From Candidatus Cloacimonadota bacterium (GTDB lineage Bacteria; Cloacimonadota; Cloacimonadia; Cloacimonadales; Cloacimonadaceae): a stretch of DNA of 33,101 nt. Positions 21,401 to 29,869 of this stretch are shown piece after piece. Under the pieces are notes generated by a model, which was not told where the DNA came from, ran no database searches, and saw only the letters and a list, made by a program, of their open reading frames with translations. The stretch covers positions 1 to 33,101 of the forward strand of contig JAQUJJ010000028.1 in assembly GCA_028681035.1 (NCBI GenBank), written 5' to 3'. How positions within the stretch are numbered: the first letter of the stretch is position 1; each line of letters begins with the position of its first letter. The position numbers were made by a program, and so were the translations under genes.

Positions 21401-23158
21401 ATGGCAGAGCCAAAACAGAAGTTCTCATATTATCTGAAGCTCCTTTTTCCATTCATAAAAAAGGACTTGGGATTGCTGTTTTTTGGTTTATTTGCCATGC
21501 TTGTAACCTCAGGTCTCCGGCTGCTTCATCCCCTTATTCTGGCACGTATAATAGATCATAGCATCCCGGATAAAAACATGCCAGAGATGTATAAGTACGG
21601 CATGTATTTTGTGGTGGTGGTGCTACTTTCGGGACTTTTGTCTTACCTGCAGATTGTGCTGCTTTCCCGGCTGGGGATAAAGATAATTACTAAGTTTAAG
21701 GGTGATGTGTTTCGCCATCTTCTAAAGCTCCCTATTCCCTGGTTCAACAAGCAACCCGTTGGCGAGCTGATTGCACGTGTGGAAAGCGATAGTGAACGCG
21801 TGAAAGCCTTGTTCTCAGACCTGTCGATAACCATCATTGGTAATGTGATGTTCTTTGTTGGTGTGTTTACCGTGTTGTTTATCAGGGATTGGCAGATTAC
21901 TATTTACATCATGCCGGCGGTTATCGTATCCATTATCGCGTATAGCTTTTTGATTAAATACCTGTCTAAGTTCTATCGCCAGATTCGTGAACGCTATGCC
22001 AATATTACCGCCAAGATAACTGACTTTGTACAGGGAATGCAGATAATACAGGCACTAAACAAGCAAGATAAAGTAATAGAGGAACTAACTGCTGCATCGG
22101 CAGCTAAGAAGGCACTGGAGACACGCACTTCGTTTATTGAATACGGCTCTCAGACCATATTCATGTTTGTAACCAATGTGTTGTTTGTGATAATCATCAT
22201 CTGGATATCCGCACCTAAGATTATTGCTGGTATGGTCACCATCGGAACATTGATTGTCTTCATCCAATACATCTATCAGATGATATGGCCATTAATGCAC
22301 ATATCAGAGAATGTGATGCAGATTCAGCGTTCCTTTGTATCGCTAAAGCGGATTCTGGAGCTTACCGGGCTTCCCACAGAAGAAGATGAGTTCACTGGCA
22401 CCACTATGCCAGTATTCGATAAGGAGATACGCTTTGAGAATGTGTGGTTTGCCTATAAAGATGAAGAATGGGTGCTGAAGGATGTAAGTTTCAGCATACC
22501 TAAAGGAAAGAAGATTGCCTTGGTGGGTGCTTCCGGTAGCGGCAAGACAACCTCTGTAAGCTTGCTTTGTGGCTTTTACCCAGTGCAAAGAGGCAGGATA
22601 ACCGTAGATGGCATTCCCTTAACTGAGCTGGAGTTTCGGGCTTGGCGAACTAAGATAGGGCTAATCCTTCAAGATATCTTTCTCTTTCCGGGAAGCATAC
22701 TGGAAAACGTGCGGGTTTACAACGACAACGTAAGCGAAAAACAAGTAAAAGAAGCCGTATCTATAGTGCAGTTAGACGACTTTATAGAAGCGCTGCCTAT
22801 GGGCTTGGATTCTGAACTTTCCGAGCGTGGGCAGAACATCTCACAGGGAGAAAAGCAGCTAATCAGCTTTGCCAGAGCTTTGGCTTTTAATTCTGAGATT
22901 ATCGTTATGGACGAAGCAACCGCCTCCATAGATCCGCAGACGGAAGCCAAGATACAGCGTACTATGCATAAAGTATTTGCGGATAAAACTGCGGTGGTGG
23001 TTGCTCATCGCTTAACCTCTGTGCTGGATGCTGACGAAATACTGTTCTTCAACGCAGGAGAAATCACAGCAAGAGGAACCCATCGTGAACTGATGAAAAG
23101 CTCAGACGATTACTGCAAACTGGTACGGTTGCAGCTCTTGCAACAGGATGAAGCATGA
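21401..23158 (+). CDS. ABC exporter half-transporter, subunit with canonical ATPase site
   Basis: A 585-residue fused membrane-ATPase protein (six transmembrane helices in about residues 15-320, nucleotide-binding domain after 340). Walker A is GASGSGKTT (about 375-383), signature ISQGEKQ (about 480-486, deviating from LSGGQ), Walker B VMDEATASID with catalytic Glu505, and switch His in VVAHRL. ATG 21401 is preferred over ATG 21386 because GAGGTG (21388-21393), the likely ribosome-binding site, overlaps the earlier codon and is correctly spaced from the second. The next gene overlaps by 4 bases and encodes the partner. Such pairs export lipids, drugs or peptides; the substrate is unknown. Confidence 0.93.
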   Translation: MAEPKQKFSYYLKLLFPFIKKDLGLLFFGLFAMLVTSGLRLLHPLILARIIDHSIPDKNMPEMYKYGMYFVVVVLLSGLLSYLQIVLLSRLGIKIITKFKGDVFRHLLKLPIPWFNKQPVGELIARVESDSERVKALFSDLSITIIGNVMFFVGVFTVLFIRDWQITIYIMPAVIVSIIAYSFLIKYLSKFYRQIRERYANITAKITDFVQGMQIIQALNKQDKVIEELTAASAAKKALETRTSFIEYGSQTIFMFVTNVLFVIIIIWISAPKIIAGMVTIGTLIVFIQYIYQMIWPLMHISENVMQIQRSFVSLKRILELTGLPTEEDEFTGTTMPVFDKEIRFENVWFAYKDEEWVLKDVSFSIPKGKKIALVGASGSGKTTSVSLLCGFYPVQRGRITVDGIPLTELEFRAWRTKIGLILQDIFLFPGSILENVRVYNDNVSEKQVKEAVSIVQLDDFIEALPMGLDSELSERGQNISQGEKQLISFARALAFNSEIIVMDEATASIDPQTEAKIQRTMHKVFADKTAVVVAHRLTSVLDADEILFFNAGEITARGTHRELMKSSDDYCKLVRLQLLQQDEA

Positions 23159-24912
23159 ACCAAAACGTGAAATGGATTATCGAGCAGTGGAAGAAGCAGA
23201 AACTCTTTATCGTTCTGATGGTCGTGTTTACCCTTGCCTCATCTGCCGTATCCATCGCTTATCCTTGGGCATTTAAGCTATTGATAGACCTGTTAAAAGA
23301 CATCTTGCTAAGTCCCGATAAATACCCCACCCCTATGAAGGAAGTAAACCGCATTATCATGCTGTTCCTTGCGATTGGTATAGCACAGCTCGTATCGGGC
23401 TTTTATCCTGCCATCAGAGGTTGGGTAAACATCCGCTTTGAGCATAGCTTGCGAGTGTTTTATTTCAAGCATCTCACCCGCAAGGACTTTACCTTCTTCC
23501 AGAAATACAGAACCGGCGATATTGTAACTCGCTTAACAGATGATTTATCAGATTACCCAAAGATTAGCTGGTTCTTATGCAGCGGTATCTTTCGTGCCTT
23601 CAATTCCTTCTCTATGATCGCCTTTTCGCTAATCGTGATGTTTAGCATAAACACCAGGCTTACCTTCTTGTCAATCGCTCCGTTGCCATTAATGATGGTG
23701 GTGTTCTACTTCACCTCAGACAAACTGTATGCGAACTTTAACCGCAACCAGCAAGCTATTTCGGCGATTAATAACCAGCTTGAGATGAGCTTCTCTGGGA
23801 TCAGAATCGTGAAGAGCTTTGTTAGTGAAGAGAAGTATAATCGCTTCTTTGATACTGCTTTGGCACTGCGTTTCAAGACCGAAATGAGCATGGTGAAGCT
23901 GAATGCCATTCTCTCCCTGATCTGGCAGTATATAGATTACTTCGCGCAGATTGGTGTGATTATCTTTGGCGGATACATGGCGGTGAAAGGGCAGATAACC
24001 GTGGGTACGTTTTTCTTGTTTTACACCTACTTATCCATGATGATTTATCCGCTGATAGACTTGCCACAGTTATTCCTCTCTGGTAAGCAGGCATTTGTGA
24101 ATATAGACCGTCTGGAAGACATGAAGAACTACCCCACCTTTAACGATAAGCTTGATAAAGGGACGGAGGTAAGCGACTTCTCGTCTTTAAGCTTTGAACA
24201 GGTCTGCTGCCACTATCATGACAAACCGACTCCAGTATTAAAAGACTGCTCATTTACTGTTAGTAAGGGCGAGCGCATGCTTATCCTTGGGGCAACTGGA
24301 AGCGGGAAAACCTCTGTAGCAAACATGGTACTTGGACTCTTGCAACCCAAGCAGGGTGTTATCAAAGTGAACGGAATTGATATTACTGAATTGGATATCA
24401 AATCACTTCGGGATGTAATAGCTTACGTTCCACAAGAACCATTGCTATTTGGGGGAACTGTCAAGGACAACATCTTATTTGCCGTTGGTACTGCCCCCGA
24501 GGACGAATATCTTTGCGCCGTGCAGACTTCACAATTGGAAAGCGAAATAGCCGGTTTCCCCGACAAGCACGATACCTTGGTTGGCAACCGAGGTTTAGGT
24601 GTATCGGGCGGGCAGAAACAACGCATAACCATTGCCCGAGCGCTCATTAAAAGACCTCAGCTACTTATTCTGGACGATATCACCGCCAGTCTGGATGCAG
24701 AGAATGAAGAGAAGCTATGGCAGAGCATTGATGCAAACTATCCTGGAATAGCGGCGATAGTGATCTCACACCGGCTTTCCACTCTCCGTTACGTGAATAC
24801 AGTGCTGTTTATAGATTCACAGGGTAATAGCCATAAAGGCACACATGACGAGCTGGTGTTCAGCAACCCCGAATATCATGACTTCCTGCACGAGCATTTA
24901 AAGCAAAGCTAA
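23155..24912 (+). CDS. ABC exporter half-transporter, subunit with degenerate ATPase site
   Basis: A 585-residue partner of the preceding gene, with the same order of transmembrane domain and ATPase. Walker A is GATGSGKTS (379-387) and the signature is canonical VSGGQKQR (from residue 483), but Walker B reads LLILDDITASLD, with Asp508 where the catalytic Glu is expected; switch His is in VISHRL. Thus this protein supplies the good signature motif to the partner's canonical site, while its own Walker motifs face the partner's ISQGE, forming a degenerate site. That arrangement is the hallmark of heterodimeric exporters such as TM287/288. Start and stop of the two genes overlap in ATGA, so equal synthesis is likely. 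Confidence 0.93.
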   Translation: MNQNVKWIIEQWKKQKLFIVLMVVFTLASSAVSIAYPWAFKLLIDLLKDILLSPDKYPTPMKEVNRIIMLFLAIGIAQLVSGFYPAIRGWVNIRFEHSLRVFYFKHLTRKDFTFFQKYRTGDIVTRLTDDLSDYPKISWFLCSGIFRAFNSFSMIAFSLIVMFSINTRLTFLSIAPLPLMMVVFYFTSDKLYANFNRNQQAISAINNQLEMSFSGIRIVKSFVSEEKYNRFFDTALALRFKTEMSMVKLNAILSLIWQYIDYFAQIGVIIFGGYMAVKGQITVGTFFLFYTYLSMMIYPLIDLPQLFLSGKQAFVNIDRLEDMKNYPTFNDKLDKGTEVSDFSSLSFEQVCCHYHDKPTPVLKDCSFTVSKGERMLILGATGSGKTSVANMVLGLLQPKQGVIKVNGIDITELDIKSLRDVIAYVPQEPLLFGGTVKDNILFAVGTAPEDEYLCAVQTSQLESEIAGFPDKHDTLVGNRGLGVSGGQKQRITIARALIKRPQLLILDDITASLDAENEEKLWQSIDANYPGIAAIVISHRLSTLRYVNTVLFIDSQGNSHKGTHDELVFSNPEYHDFLHEHLKQS

Positions 24913-24913
24913 A

Positions 24914-26593
24914 CTAATTGAGATAAAACCACCTAAGGTCAACATGCAGCGATAGCGGCGCAGGATATGCTCCATAGATAGTGCTTGATAGTGCATTCTG
25001 CAAACCCACACGCAATTCGAAGTAGCGGTCTATATTGAATCCACCCCAAATATCCAAAGCCGTAGAGGCTTCTAAAAGAATAGGATTAAGCGCATCAGCA
25101 GAATAGTAACCGGAATGCCCGCTTACACCAAAGCCAGCTATAAGTGAATTGTTATAGGGTAAGTGGTAAAAAAGGTTTTGAGTGCTTTGAAAGCGGAATT
25201 CAGGGCTTTCGCACATGTTATTCTCCGCATTTGTCCACACCCAATAAGGCTTAGCTTGCAGTTCCCAATTGCGCCATTGTGAGGAAACATCCATAGCCAG
25301 TCTTACGAAGAGTTGTTCATCTTTTTTATTCAAGTAAGTTGTAATGGCACGTTGCTTAATACCCTTGCTGCCAACAGCTAAGAGAGTGGATACTCCCTTC
25401 CATTCGTAGCGCATGTAAGCTGCTGCTTCGTGGGTGGTAGATTGGTCTAACAAATCTAATTCACCGCCGCTAACAAAGATATCCTCTGCCCTGAGCGAAT
25501 AGTTGTCAGCACCTAAGATTGCCTTGCCATACACGCCGATAAAAGAATCCCACACAGGCGAACTAATATCTGTAAATATCCTTCCTCTATCCCAATCCAG
25601 ATAGTCTGCCTTGAAGCTAAAACCTGCCTTAACATAGCTATCCCAAGCGAAGGAGAGCTTATCTTTGTAGCTCTCTTGATCGAAGCTGCCGGTTGCACGG
25701 TAGTTACTATTTTGCCAGGCATGTTCATAAGCAGCGCAGTAACGCCAAATCCCCACGTTCCTGCGGTGAGCGATGCTAAGCTGAGTAGTTTTACTCTCCA
25801 GCCCTTTGGCAAAGCTGTAATAGCTTGCCTGCTCCTTGCTATTCAGAATCTTTATCTCAGCAAGCGGATGGATAAGCGCAGCATATACTTGTTTCATATC
25901 ATGGGTTAGTTTAAAGTTAGTTGTCTGCCAATAAACTGGCAGCAGGTCATTCATCGCAATATCCTTAGCCCAGGATGCGTATTCAGCCTCAACTGTAAAT
26001 AGACCCCTTTTTGCGCTAAGATAATGCTTCATGGAAGTCTCGGCGGCTATAATATCCGTCCACGAACCATTCTGCACCAATAAATCACCCTGATAACCTG
26101 CACCCGGAAAGCCTAATAAATCCCCTTTGCGGAAGTTGACCCGCGCAAAGCGATGTTCAAAATCCCCAATCCCGCCATGGATGGAAGATAAAGTCGCGGG
26201 GTAGGGATAGTTCAGCACCCCATAATTTATGCTTCCTGTGGCATCAATAGGGGCATAGAAACTGCTGTACATGCCTTGATAAAGTGAGCCTGAAAAAGCT
26301 GTTGCTAGTTGCTCGAAGCCATGGCGGTAGGGCATGGAAACGCCCGATCTGCCAATAAACATATAGCCTGCATGATAGATATCCCCAAAGTCCGATTGCA
26401 AGGGAATGGAGCTAAACACAGCAGCGGTAGGGTTGCCACGATGGGCATCTAACCAAGCTTCGATATCTGCTTTGCTTAGCGTTGCATGTGTAACACTTAG
26501 CGAATCAGCTTTAATAGATAGACTGTCCACCTGCGCAAACAGAACGCCACAGAGAATAAATAGTATTACAACCAGCCATGTTCGCGATAGCAT
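24914..26593 (-). CDS. Putative outer-membrane porin-like beta-barrel protein
   Basis: A 559-residue exported protein. A signal peptide (LVVILFILCGVLFAQ) is followed by a Ser-rich stretch (about 22-45), then by a long beta-rich region full of aromatic residues in alternating pattern up to an aromatic end (SLHVDLRWFYLN), typical for outer-membrane barrels whose C-terminal strand is read by the assembly machinery. No TonB box or plug domain was recognised, so a porin or barrel of unknown substrate is more likely than a TonB receptor. Its first 28 bases overlap the end of the SDR gene; GGAG lies 8 bases before the ATG, inside the SDR coding sequence. It converges on the ABC exporter with 1 base between the stops. 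Confidence 0.75.
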   Translation of the reverse strand: MLSRTWLVVILFILCGVLFAQVDSLSIKADSLSVTHATLSKADIEAWLDAHRGNPTAAVFSSIPLQSDFGDIYHAGYMFIGRSGVSMPYRHGFEQLATAFSGSLYQGMYSSFYAPIDATGSINYGVLNYPYPATLSSIHGGIGDFEHRFARVNFRKGDLLGFPGAGYQGDLLVQNGSWTDIIAAETSMKHYLSAKRGLFTVEAEYASWAKDIAMNDLLPVYWQTTNFKLTHDMKQVYAALIHPLAEIKILNSKEQASYYSFAKGLESKTTQLSIAHRRNVGIWRYCAAYEHAWQNSNYRATGSFDQESYKDKLSFAWDSYVKAGFSFKADYLDWDRGRIFTDISSPVWDSFIGVYGKAILGADNYSLRAEDIFVSGGELDLLDQSTTHEAAAYMRYEWKGVSTLLAVGSKGIKQRAITTYLNKKDEQLFVRLAMDVSSQWRNWELQAKPYWVWTNAENNMCESPEFRFQSTQNLFYHLPYNNSLIAGFGVSGHSGYYSADALNPILLEASTALDIWGGFNIDRYFELRVGLQNALSSTIYGAYPAPLSLHVDLRWFYLN

Positions 26594-27537
26594 TTAGCAG
26601 TCTCCATAATATGTTTCTCCAAATTAGGTTTGGGATTCCAGCCCAGGATTCTTATTGCTTTTTCAGGATCGGCAAGCCAACCCTCAGCCATGATTTCTTT
26701 CATTTTATCTTTGTTCACGATTGTTGCCACGTGCATAGTTTTGCCCCAGGCATCACCAATATGGAAGGCAAGTCTGGCAATAAAAGATGGGATAGTTATA
26801 TGCAAAGGCTTCTTGTTAAGTGCCTTGGCTATAGAGCTTTGAATCTCGCATTGTTTGTACACCCTGCCATCAGTGGCAAAGAAGATTTCTCCATAAGCAG
26901 CTTTATTTTTCAGGCATAAGCCAATAAAAGCAGCCAGTTCGCTTACGTGAATCATATTTAGCAGCTTATCTTGCTTGCCAATGTTGAAGCTAAAACCTTT
27001 ATTTACCATCTTGAATAGCGCCAGGAAATCCTTATCTCCACTGCCATACACAGAACAGGGACGGATGATGGTATAAGGCTTGGTGCAGCTCTGGCGAATT
27101 AACATTTCCGCGGCGAGTTTGCTTTTTCCATAGCTGGTAAGCGGAGCTGGAGCATCGCTTTCTTTCACGGGAATATTGCCATAACTGGGACGCGAAGCAG
27201 CTTGTGAACTGATGTAGATAAGCTGGATGGGTTGGTTCATGATACTAACGGCCAAAACCACGTTGCTTGTGACTTCCACATTCACATCCATCATCTCATC
27301 GTGATCCAGCGCTTTAGTTTTCCCGGCGTTATGAATTAGCACATCTACGCCCGTTAAAGCTAAAGACAGTGCCGTAATATCCGAATATTTGAGAGTTTTA
27401 GTGCTTACAAAATTGCTTAACAATCTGGCTGCTTCCGCCGAACGAACCAGAGCGAGCACTTCATGCCCTTCAGATTGGAAGTGAGAAATTAGGTTGCTAC
27501 CTACAAAGCCATTTGCACCAGTGATCGCTATCTTCAT
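26566..27537 (-). CDS. NAD(P)-dependent epimerase/dehydratase, extended SDR family
   Basis: A 323-residue extended short-chain dehydrogenase. The N-terminal cofactor motif is ITGANGFVGSNL (GxxGFxG, residues 7-13), and the catalytic pair sits in SYGKSKLAAEML (Tyr136 and Lys140), with Ser upstream in YISSQAASR. The substrate-side motif RPCSVYGSGDKDFL is that of sugar-nucleotide epimerases, NAD-dependent sterol or dihydroflavonol reductase-like enzymes. The substrate cannot be assigned. It ends with a 28-base overlap into the barrel gene, and its leader carries the 8-bp tandem array at 27556-27627. The ribosome-binding site is only GGGG. The location near tRNA genes gives no functional hint. Confidence 0.88.
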   Translation of the reverse strand: MKIAITGANGFVGSNLISHFQSEGHEVLALVRSAEAARLLSNFVSTKTLKYSDITALSLALTGVDVLIHNAGKTKALDHDEMMDVNVEVTSNVVLAVSIMNQPIQLIYISSQAASRPSYGNIPVKESDAPAPLTSYGKSKLAAEMLIRQSCTKPYTIIRPCSVYGSGDKDFLALFKMVNKGFSFNIGKQDKLLNMIHVSELAAFIGLCLKNKAAYGEIFFATDGRVYKQCEIQSSIAKALNKKPLHITIPSFIARLAFHIGDAWGKTMHVATIVNKDKMKEIMAEGWLADPEKAIRILGWNPKPNLEKHIMETAKCYREHGWL

Positions 27538-27555
27538 CCCAACCCCTTTTGCTTA

Positions 27556-27627
27556 CAGGTTAACAGGTTAACGAGTTAGCGAGTTAGCAGGTTAACCCGT
27601 TAACCCTCTAACCTGTTAACTTGTTAA
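27556..27627. repeat. Nine tandem 8-bp units of CAGGTTAA type
   Basis: The stretch can be tiled as nine 8-mers: CAGGTTAA twice, CGAGTTAG twice, CAGGTTAA, then CCCGTTAA, CCCTCTAA, CCTGTTAA and CTTGTTAA. Because GTTAAC is palindromic, the array can fold on itself in several registers. It lies between tRNA-Val and the SDR start, and so may serve as terminator or spacer. Confidence 0.8.
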
Positions 27628-27640
27628 CCAATAATAATAA

Positions 27641-27716
27641 TGGTGGGCGTTAAGGGACTCGAACCCCCGACATCTTGCGTGTAAAGCAAGCGCTCTCCCA
27701 ACTGAGCTAAACGCCC
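27641..27716 (-). tRNA. tRNA-Val, anticodon TAC
   Basis: On the minus strand: acceptor GGGCGTT with AACGCCC, D arm GCTCAGTTGGGAGAGC, anticodon stem CTTGC/GCAAG around loop TTTACAC giving TAC, T arm GGGGG-TTCGAGT-CCCTT with one G-T pair, and encoded CCA. It lies 22 bases downstream of tRNA-Pro(TGG), so the two are probably one transcript. Confidence 0.95.
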
Positions 27717-27738
27717 ACACCACTATATAAATCTTTAC

Positions 27739-27816
<78 letters not shown>

Positions 27817-27896
27817 CAGTTGCATCCAAGAACTTTTAAGGGGGATTTCTGTCAATAACTTTCGGTTTTTTTTCTTTCAGCAGGATTGGAATCCTG

Positions 27897-28136
27897 CTCT
27901 ACACCACAGCGCTCCAACTCTCACCACCGAGAACACCGAAAGCACCGAGACAACAAACACATCTTCCTCTCGACCTCAAGACCTCTCGACACTCCAGCAC
28001 TCCAACACACCAGTACCCCAGCACTCCAGCACATATACACATAAACACTCTATACACTCATCAAAGAACTTTTATTGCTTCTATAGTGTAAGGAGGACAA
28101 ATCTGAGATTTTGGGACAGATTTGGGATTTATTTTT
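27897..28136 (-). repeat. Long repeated leader upstream of tRNA-Pro(TGG), inverted copy of 20885-21219
   Basis: Read on the minus strand this carries the same blocks in the same order as the copy before tRNA-Pro(CGG), including CAAATCTGTCCCAAAATCTC, GTTTATGTGTATATGTGCTG, GTGTCGAGAGGTCTTGAGG and GGTGCTTTCGGTGTTCTCGG. A local hairpin AGCAGGATT/AATCCTGCT lies next to it at about 27880-27899. The rest of the 27817-28324 gap (28137-28324) shows nothing recognisable. Confidence 0.8.
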
Positions 28137-28324
28137 GTGTTTCTTAAAAAAGCCTAACATCATATATGTTTAATTGGTTGATATAATTAAGATTATTGCT
28201 TAGAGGATACAGGATGTATATGCTATTCAGCAGTTCCAAAGATTTCATTTGCTTCTTTAGTCCTTAAATGCCAGTAGATAACTTCGATAATAATACCAAT
28301 GTGTCATCATAATTACTGAGTTTG

Positions 28325-28915
28325 TTAATATTCTAAATACGTTTTCAATGCTTCATCGATTTTCTTAAATAAAACGTTTTGCATATATGTTCCCCAGCCT
28401 GCTGTCAGGAGAGTTGGCCAAAAAACAAACAAGCCTATACCTACTCCTGCCGCTTTATCCATCCAGGTAGCTCCTCCAATTTCAGTAATCAGATCGTTTC
28501 CTTCTGAATAGATTTTCACGGACGCAGCTATATCAAGCCCGAGGACTTTTTTATACCATGAGGGTGGCTTCCTACCTTGGACAATGATCTCTCCTGGGTG
28601 TTCAAATATCTGAGTTTCAAGATCTTCTGCTCGAAACAACTTCATAACAGTAGTTGCTGCACCATTCAATCTACCAGCTCTACCACTGTAAGTTCTTTTT
28701 GTTAATGATCCGGTTTCAGTACTTGCTTGATTCTCAAAATTCTGATTAGATATAATATTCCCGAGAGCTTGACCACATTCTTCACAAAATTTCGTGCTGG
28801 GATTATTCGAATGTCCGCAATTTGAACACTGAAGCTGTTGGCTGAATTGATGACCACACTTATTACAGAATCGTGAATCATCTGCGATTGATGAATTACA
28901 TTTAGGGCAGTTCAT
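28325..28915 (-). CDS. Double zinc-ribbon protein of unknown function
   Basis: A 196-residue protein with two N-terminal zinc ribbons: Cys3, Cys6, Cys17, Cys20 and Cys30, Cys33, Cys44, Cys47. A polar linker (about 50-85) leads into a C-terminal region I cannot assign, with FEHPGEIIVQGRKPPSWYKK, YSEGNDLITEIGGATWMDKA and a hydrophobic stretch AGVGIGLFVFWPTLLTAGWG that may be one membrane-associated helix. The cysteine positions are identical to those of the next gene upstream (28988-29497), so the two N-termini are paralogous although the C-termini differ. An AGGAGG ribosome-binding site stands 4 bases before the ATG. The 72-base gap to its neighbour suggests one transcript. A partner-binding or adaptor role for the ribbons is inference. 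Confidence 0.8.
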   Translation of the reverse strand: MNCPKCNSSIADDSRFCNKCGHQFSQQLQCSNCGHSNNPSTKFCEECGQALGNIISNQNFENQASTETGSLTKRTYSGRAGRLNGAATTVMKLFRAEDLETQIFEHPGEIIVQGRKPPSWYKKVLGLDIAASVKIYSEGNDLITEIGGATWMDKAAGVGIGLFVFWPTLLTAGWGTYMQNVLFKKIDEALKTYLEY

Positions 28916-28987
28916 ATTGCCTCCTATTTAGGCTAATAAATTTTTGAAAATGCTGGCATCTTACTGATGGAGATTTATCTCCTTTAA

Positions 28988-29497
28988 TCAATAACCAGAG
29001 GTTAGATAAAACAAAACTGCAGCGATAAGAAAGAATATAATTGCGATTATCCAACTTGCAGATACACTCAAGCCTAGTGGATTCCGAATAGCTTGTTTAG
29101 CTAATTTTCTTGCTTCCTCGTAATCACCTCTACTATTAGCTTTGCTTGCTTCGCTACACTTAATAAGTGACAACACTCCGAAAATGGCAGGAACGATAGT
29201 CAAAGTGAATGTACCTAAGATGATTAGCAATATGGCTACCCAATATGGTGGCTTTACATATTCATGAGAACGAAATTCCGCAGAGTCACTATATGAAGGA
29301 GTTGCTGCAAACTGGGATACTTCGCTATGAAGATCAATTGTCTCCAGTATAGATCCGCATTCTCCACAGTATTTTGCACCAAGTTTGTTAACATGACCAC
29401 AGTTTCTACACTTCTGGTTCTCAGCAACATGCGAGCCACACTGATTACAGAACTTTGCATTATCAGATAGATTAGCATAACAATTCTTGCATTTCAT
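28988..29497 (-). CDS. Zinc-ribbon membrane protein with CD225/dispanin-like domain
   Basis: A 169-residue protein. Residues 1-50 hold two zinc ribbons (Cys3/6/17/20 and Cys30/33/44/47). After a linker come two hydrophobic segments, PPYWVAILLIILGTFTLTIV with the following PAIFGVLSLIKCSEA, and WIIAIIFFLIAAVLFYLTSG near the C-terminus. Between them, SKANSRGDYEEARKLAKQAI has the small-residue, Gly-Asp and Ala pattern of the CD225/dispanin (interferon-induced transmembrane-like) family. The ribbons would face the cytoplasm. An AGGGAG ribosome-binding site precedes the start. It is probably co-transcribed with the zinc-ribbon gene that follows it on the minus strand. The function of bacterial zinc-ribbon/CD225 proteins is largely unknown. 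Confidence 0.8.
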   Translation of the reverse strand: MKCKNCYANLSDNAKFCNQCGSHVAENQKCRNCGHVNKLGAKYCGECGSILETIDLHSEVSQFAATPSYSDSAEFRSHEYVKPPYWVAILLIILGTFTLTIVPAIFGVLSLIKCSEASKANSRGDYEEARKLAKQAIRNPLGLSVSASWIIAIIFFLIAAVLFYLTSGY

Positions 29498-29869
29498 AAT
29501 TCTCCCTTGCTTGTTACCTCAAACTGGTTTTAACACCCTCTCATGTCCTGATGAAAAGGATTACTCATCATTTCCGTTTATTGCATATTAGTTGAATCCT
29601 AAATATTGGTGTAAATTCCATCTCATAGTTTCTGAAGTTTCTCGAGAGCATTTTAAGCCCTCGTCTCTTACACTCTATCTAAAGTCAAACGGCAAATCGT
29701 ACTATTTAACACCTCATTATTCCAGTCAAGCATTATTTCAGTAAAAGCTATCTTATTGCTACGGGAAAAAGCTCTATCTTGGCAATAAAATTAAAAAAGG
29801 CAATAGAGCATAAATCATCTTATTCATCTGTGCTACTTATTTAGATATGCTAGCCTTAGAAGACACATC
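29498..29869 (-). promoter_or_regulatory. Intergenic gap with candidate promoter for the zinc-ribbon genes
   Basis: On the minus strand TTGACT (29729-29724) and AATAGT (29706-29701) are 17 bases apart, a plausible but weak promoter that would leave a leader of about 200 bases. Nothing else recognisable was seen in this 372-base gap. Confidence 0.3.

Noticed and set aside
27556..27627. CRISPR or attachment-site array
   Set aside because: Units are 8 bp, directly abutting and without spacers; no integrase or cas gene is nearby.
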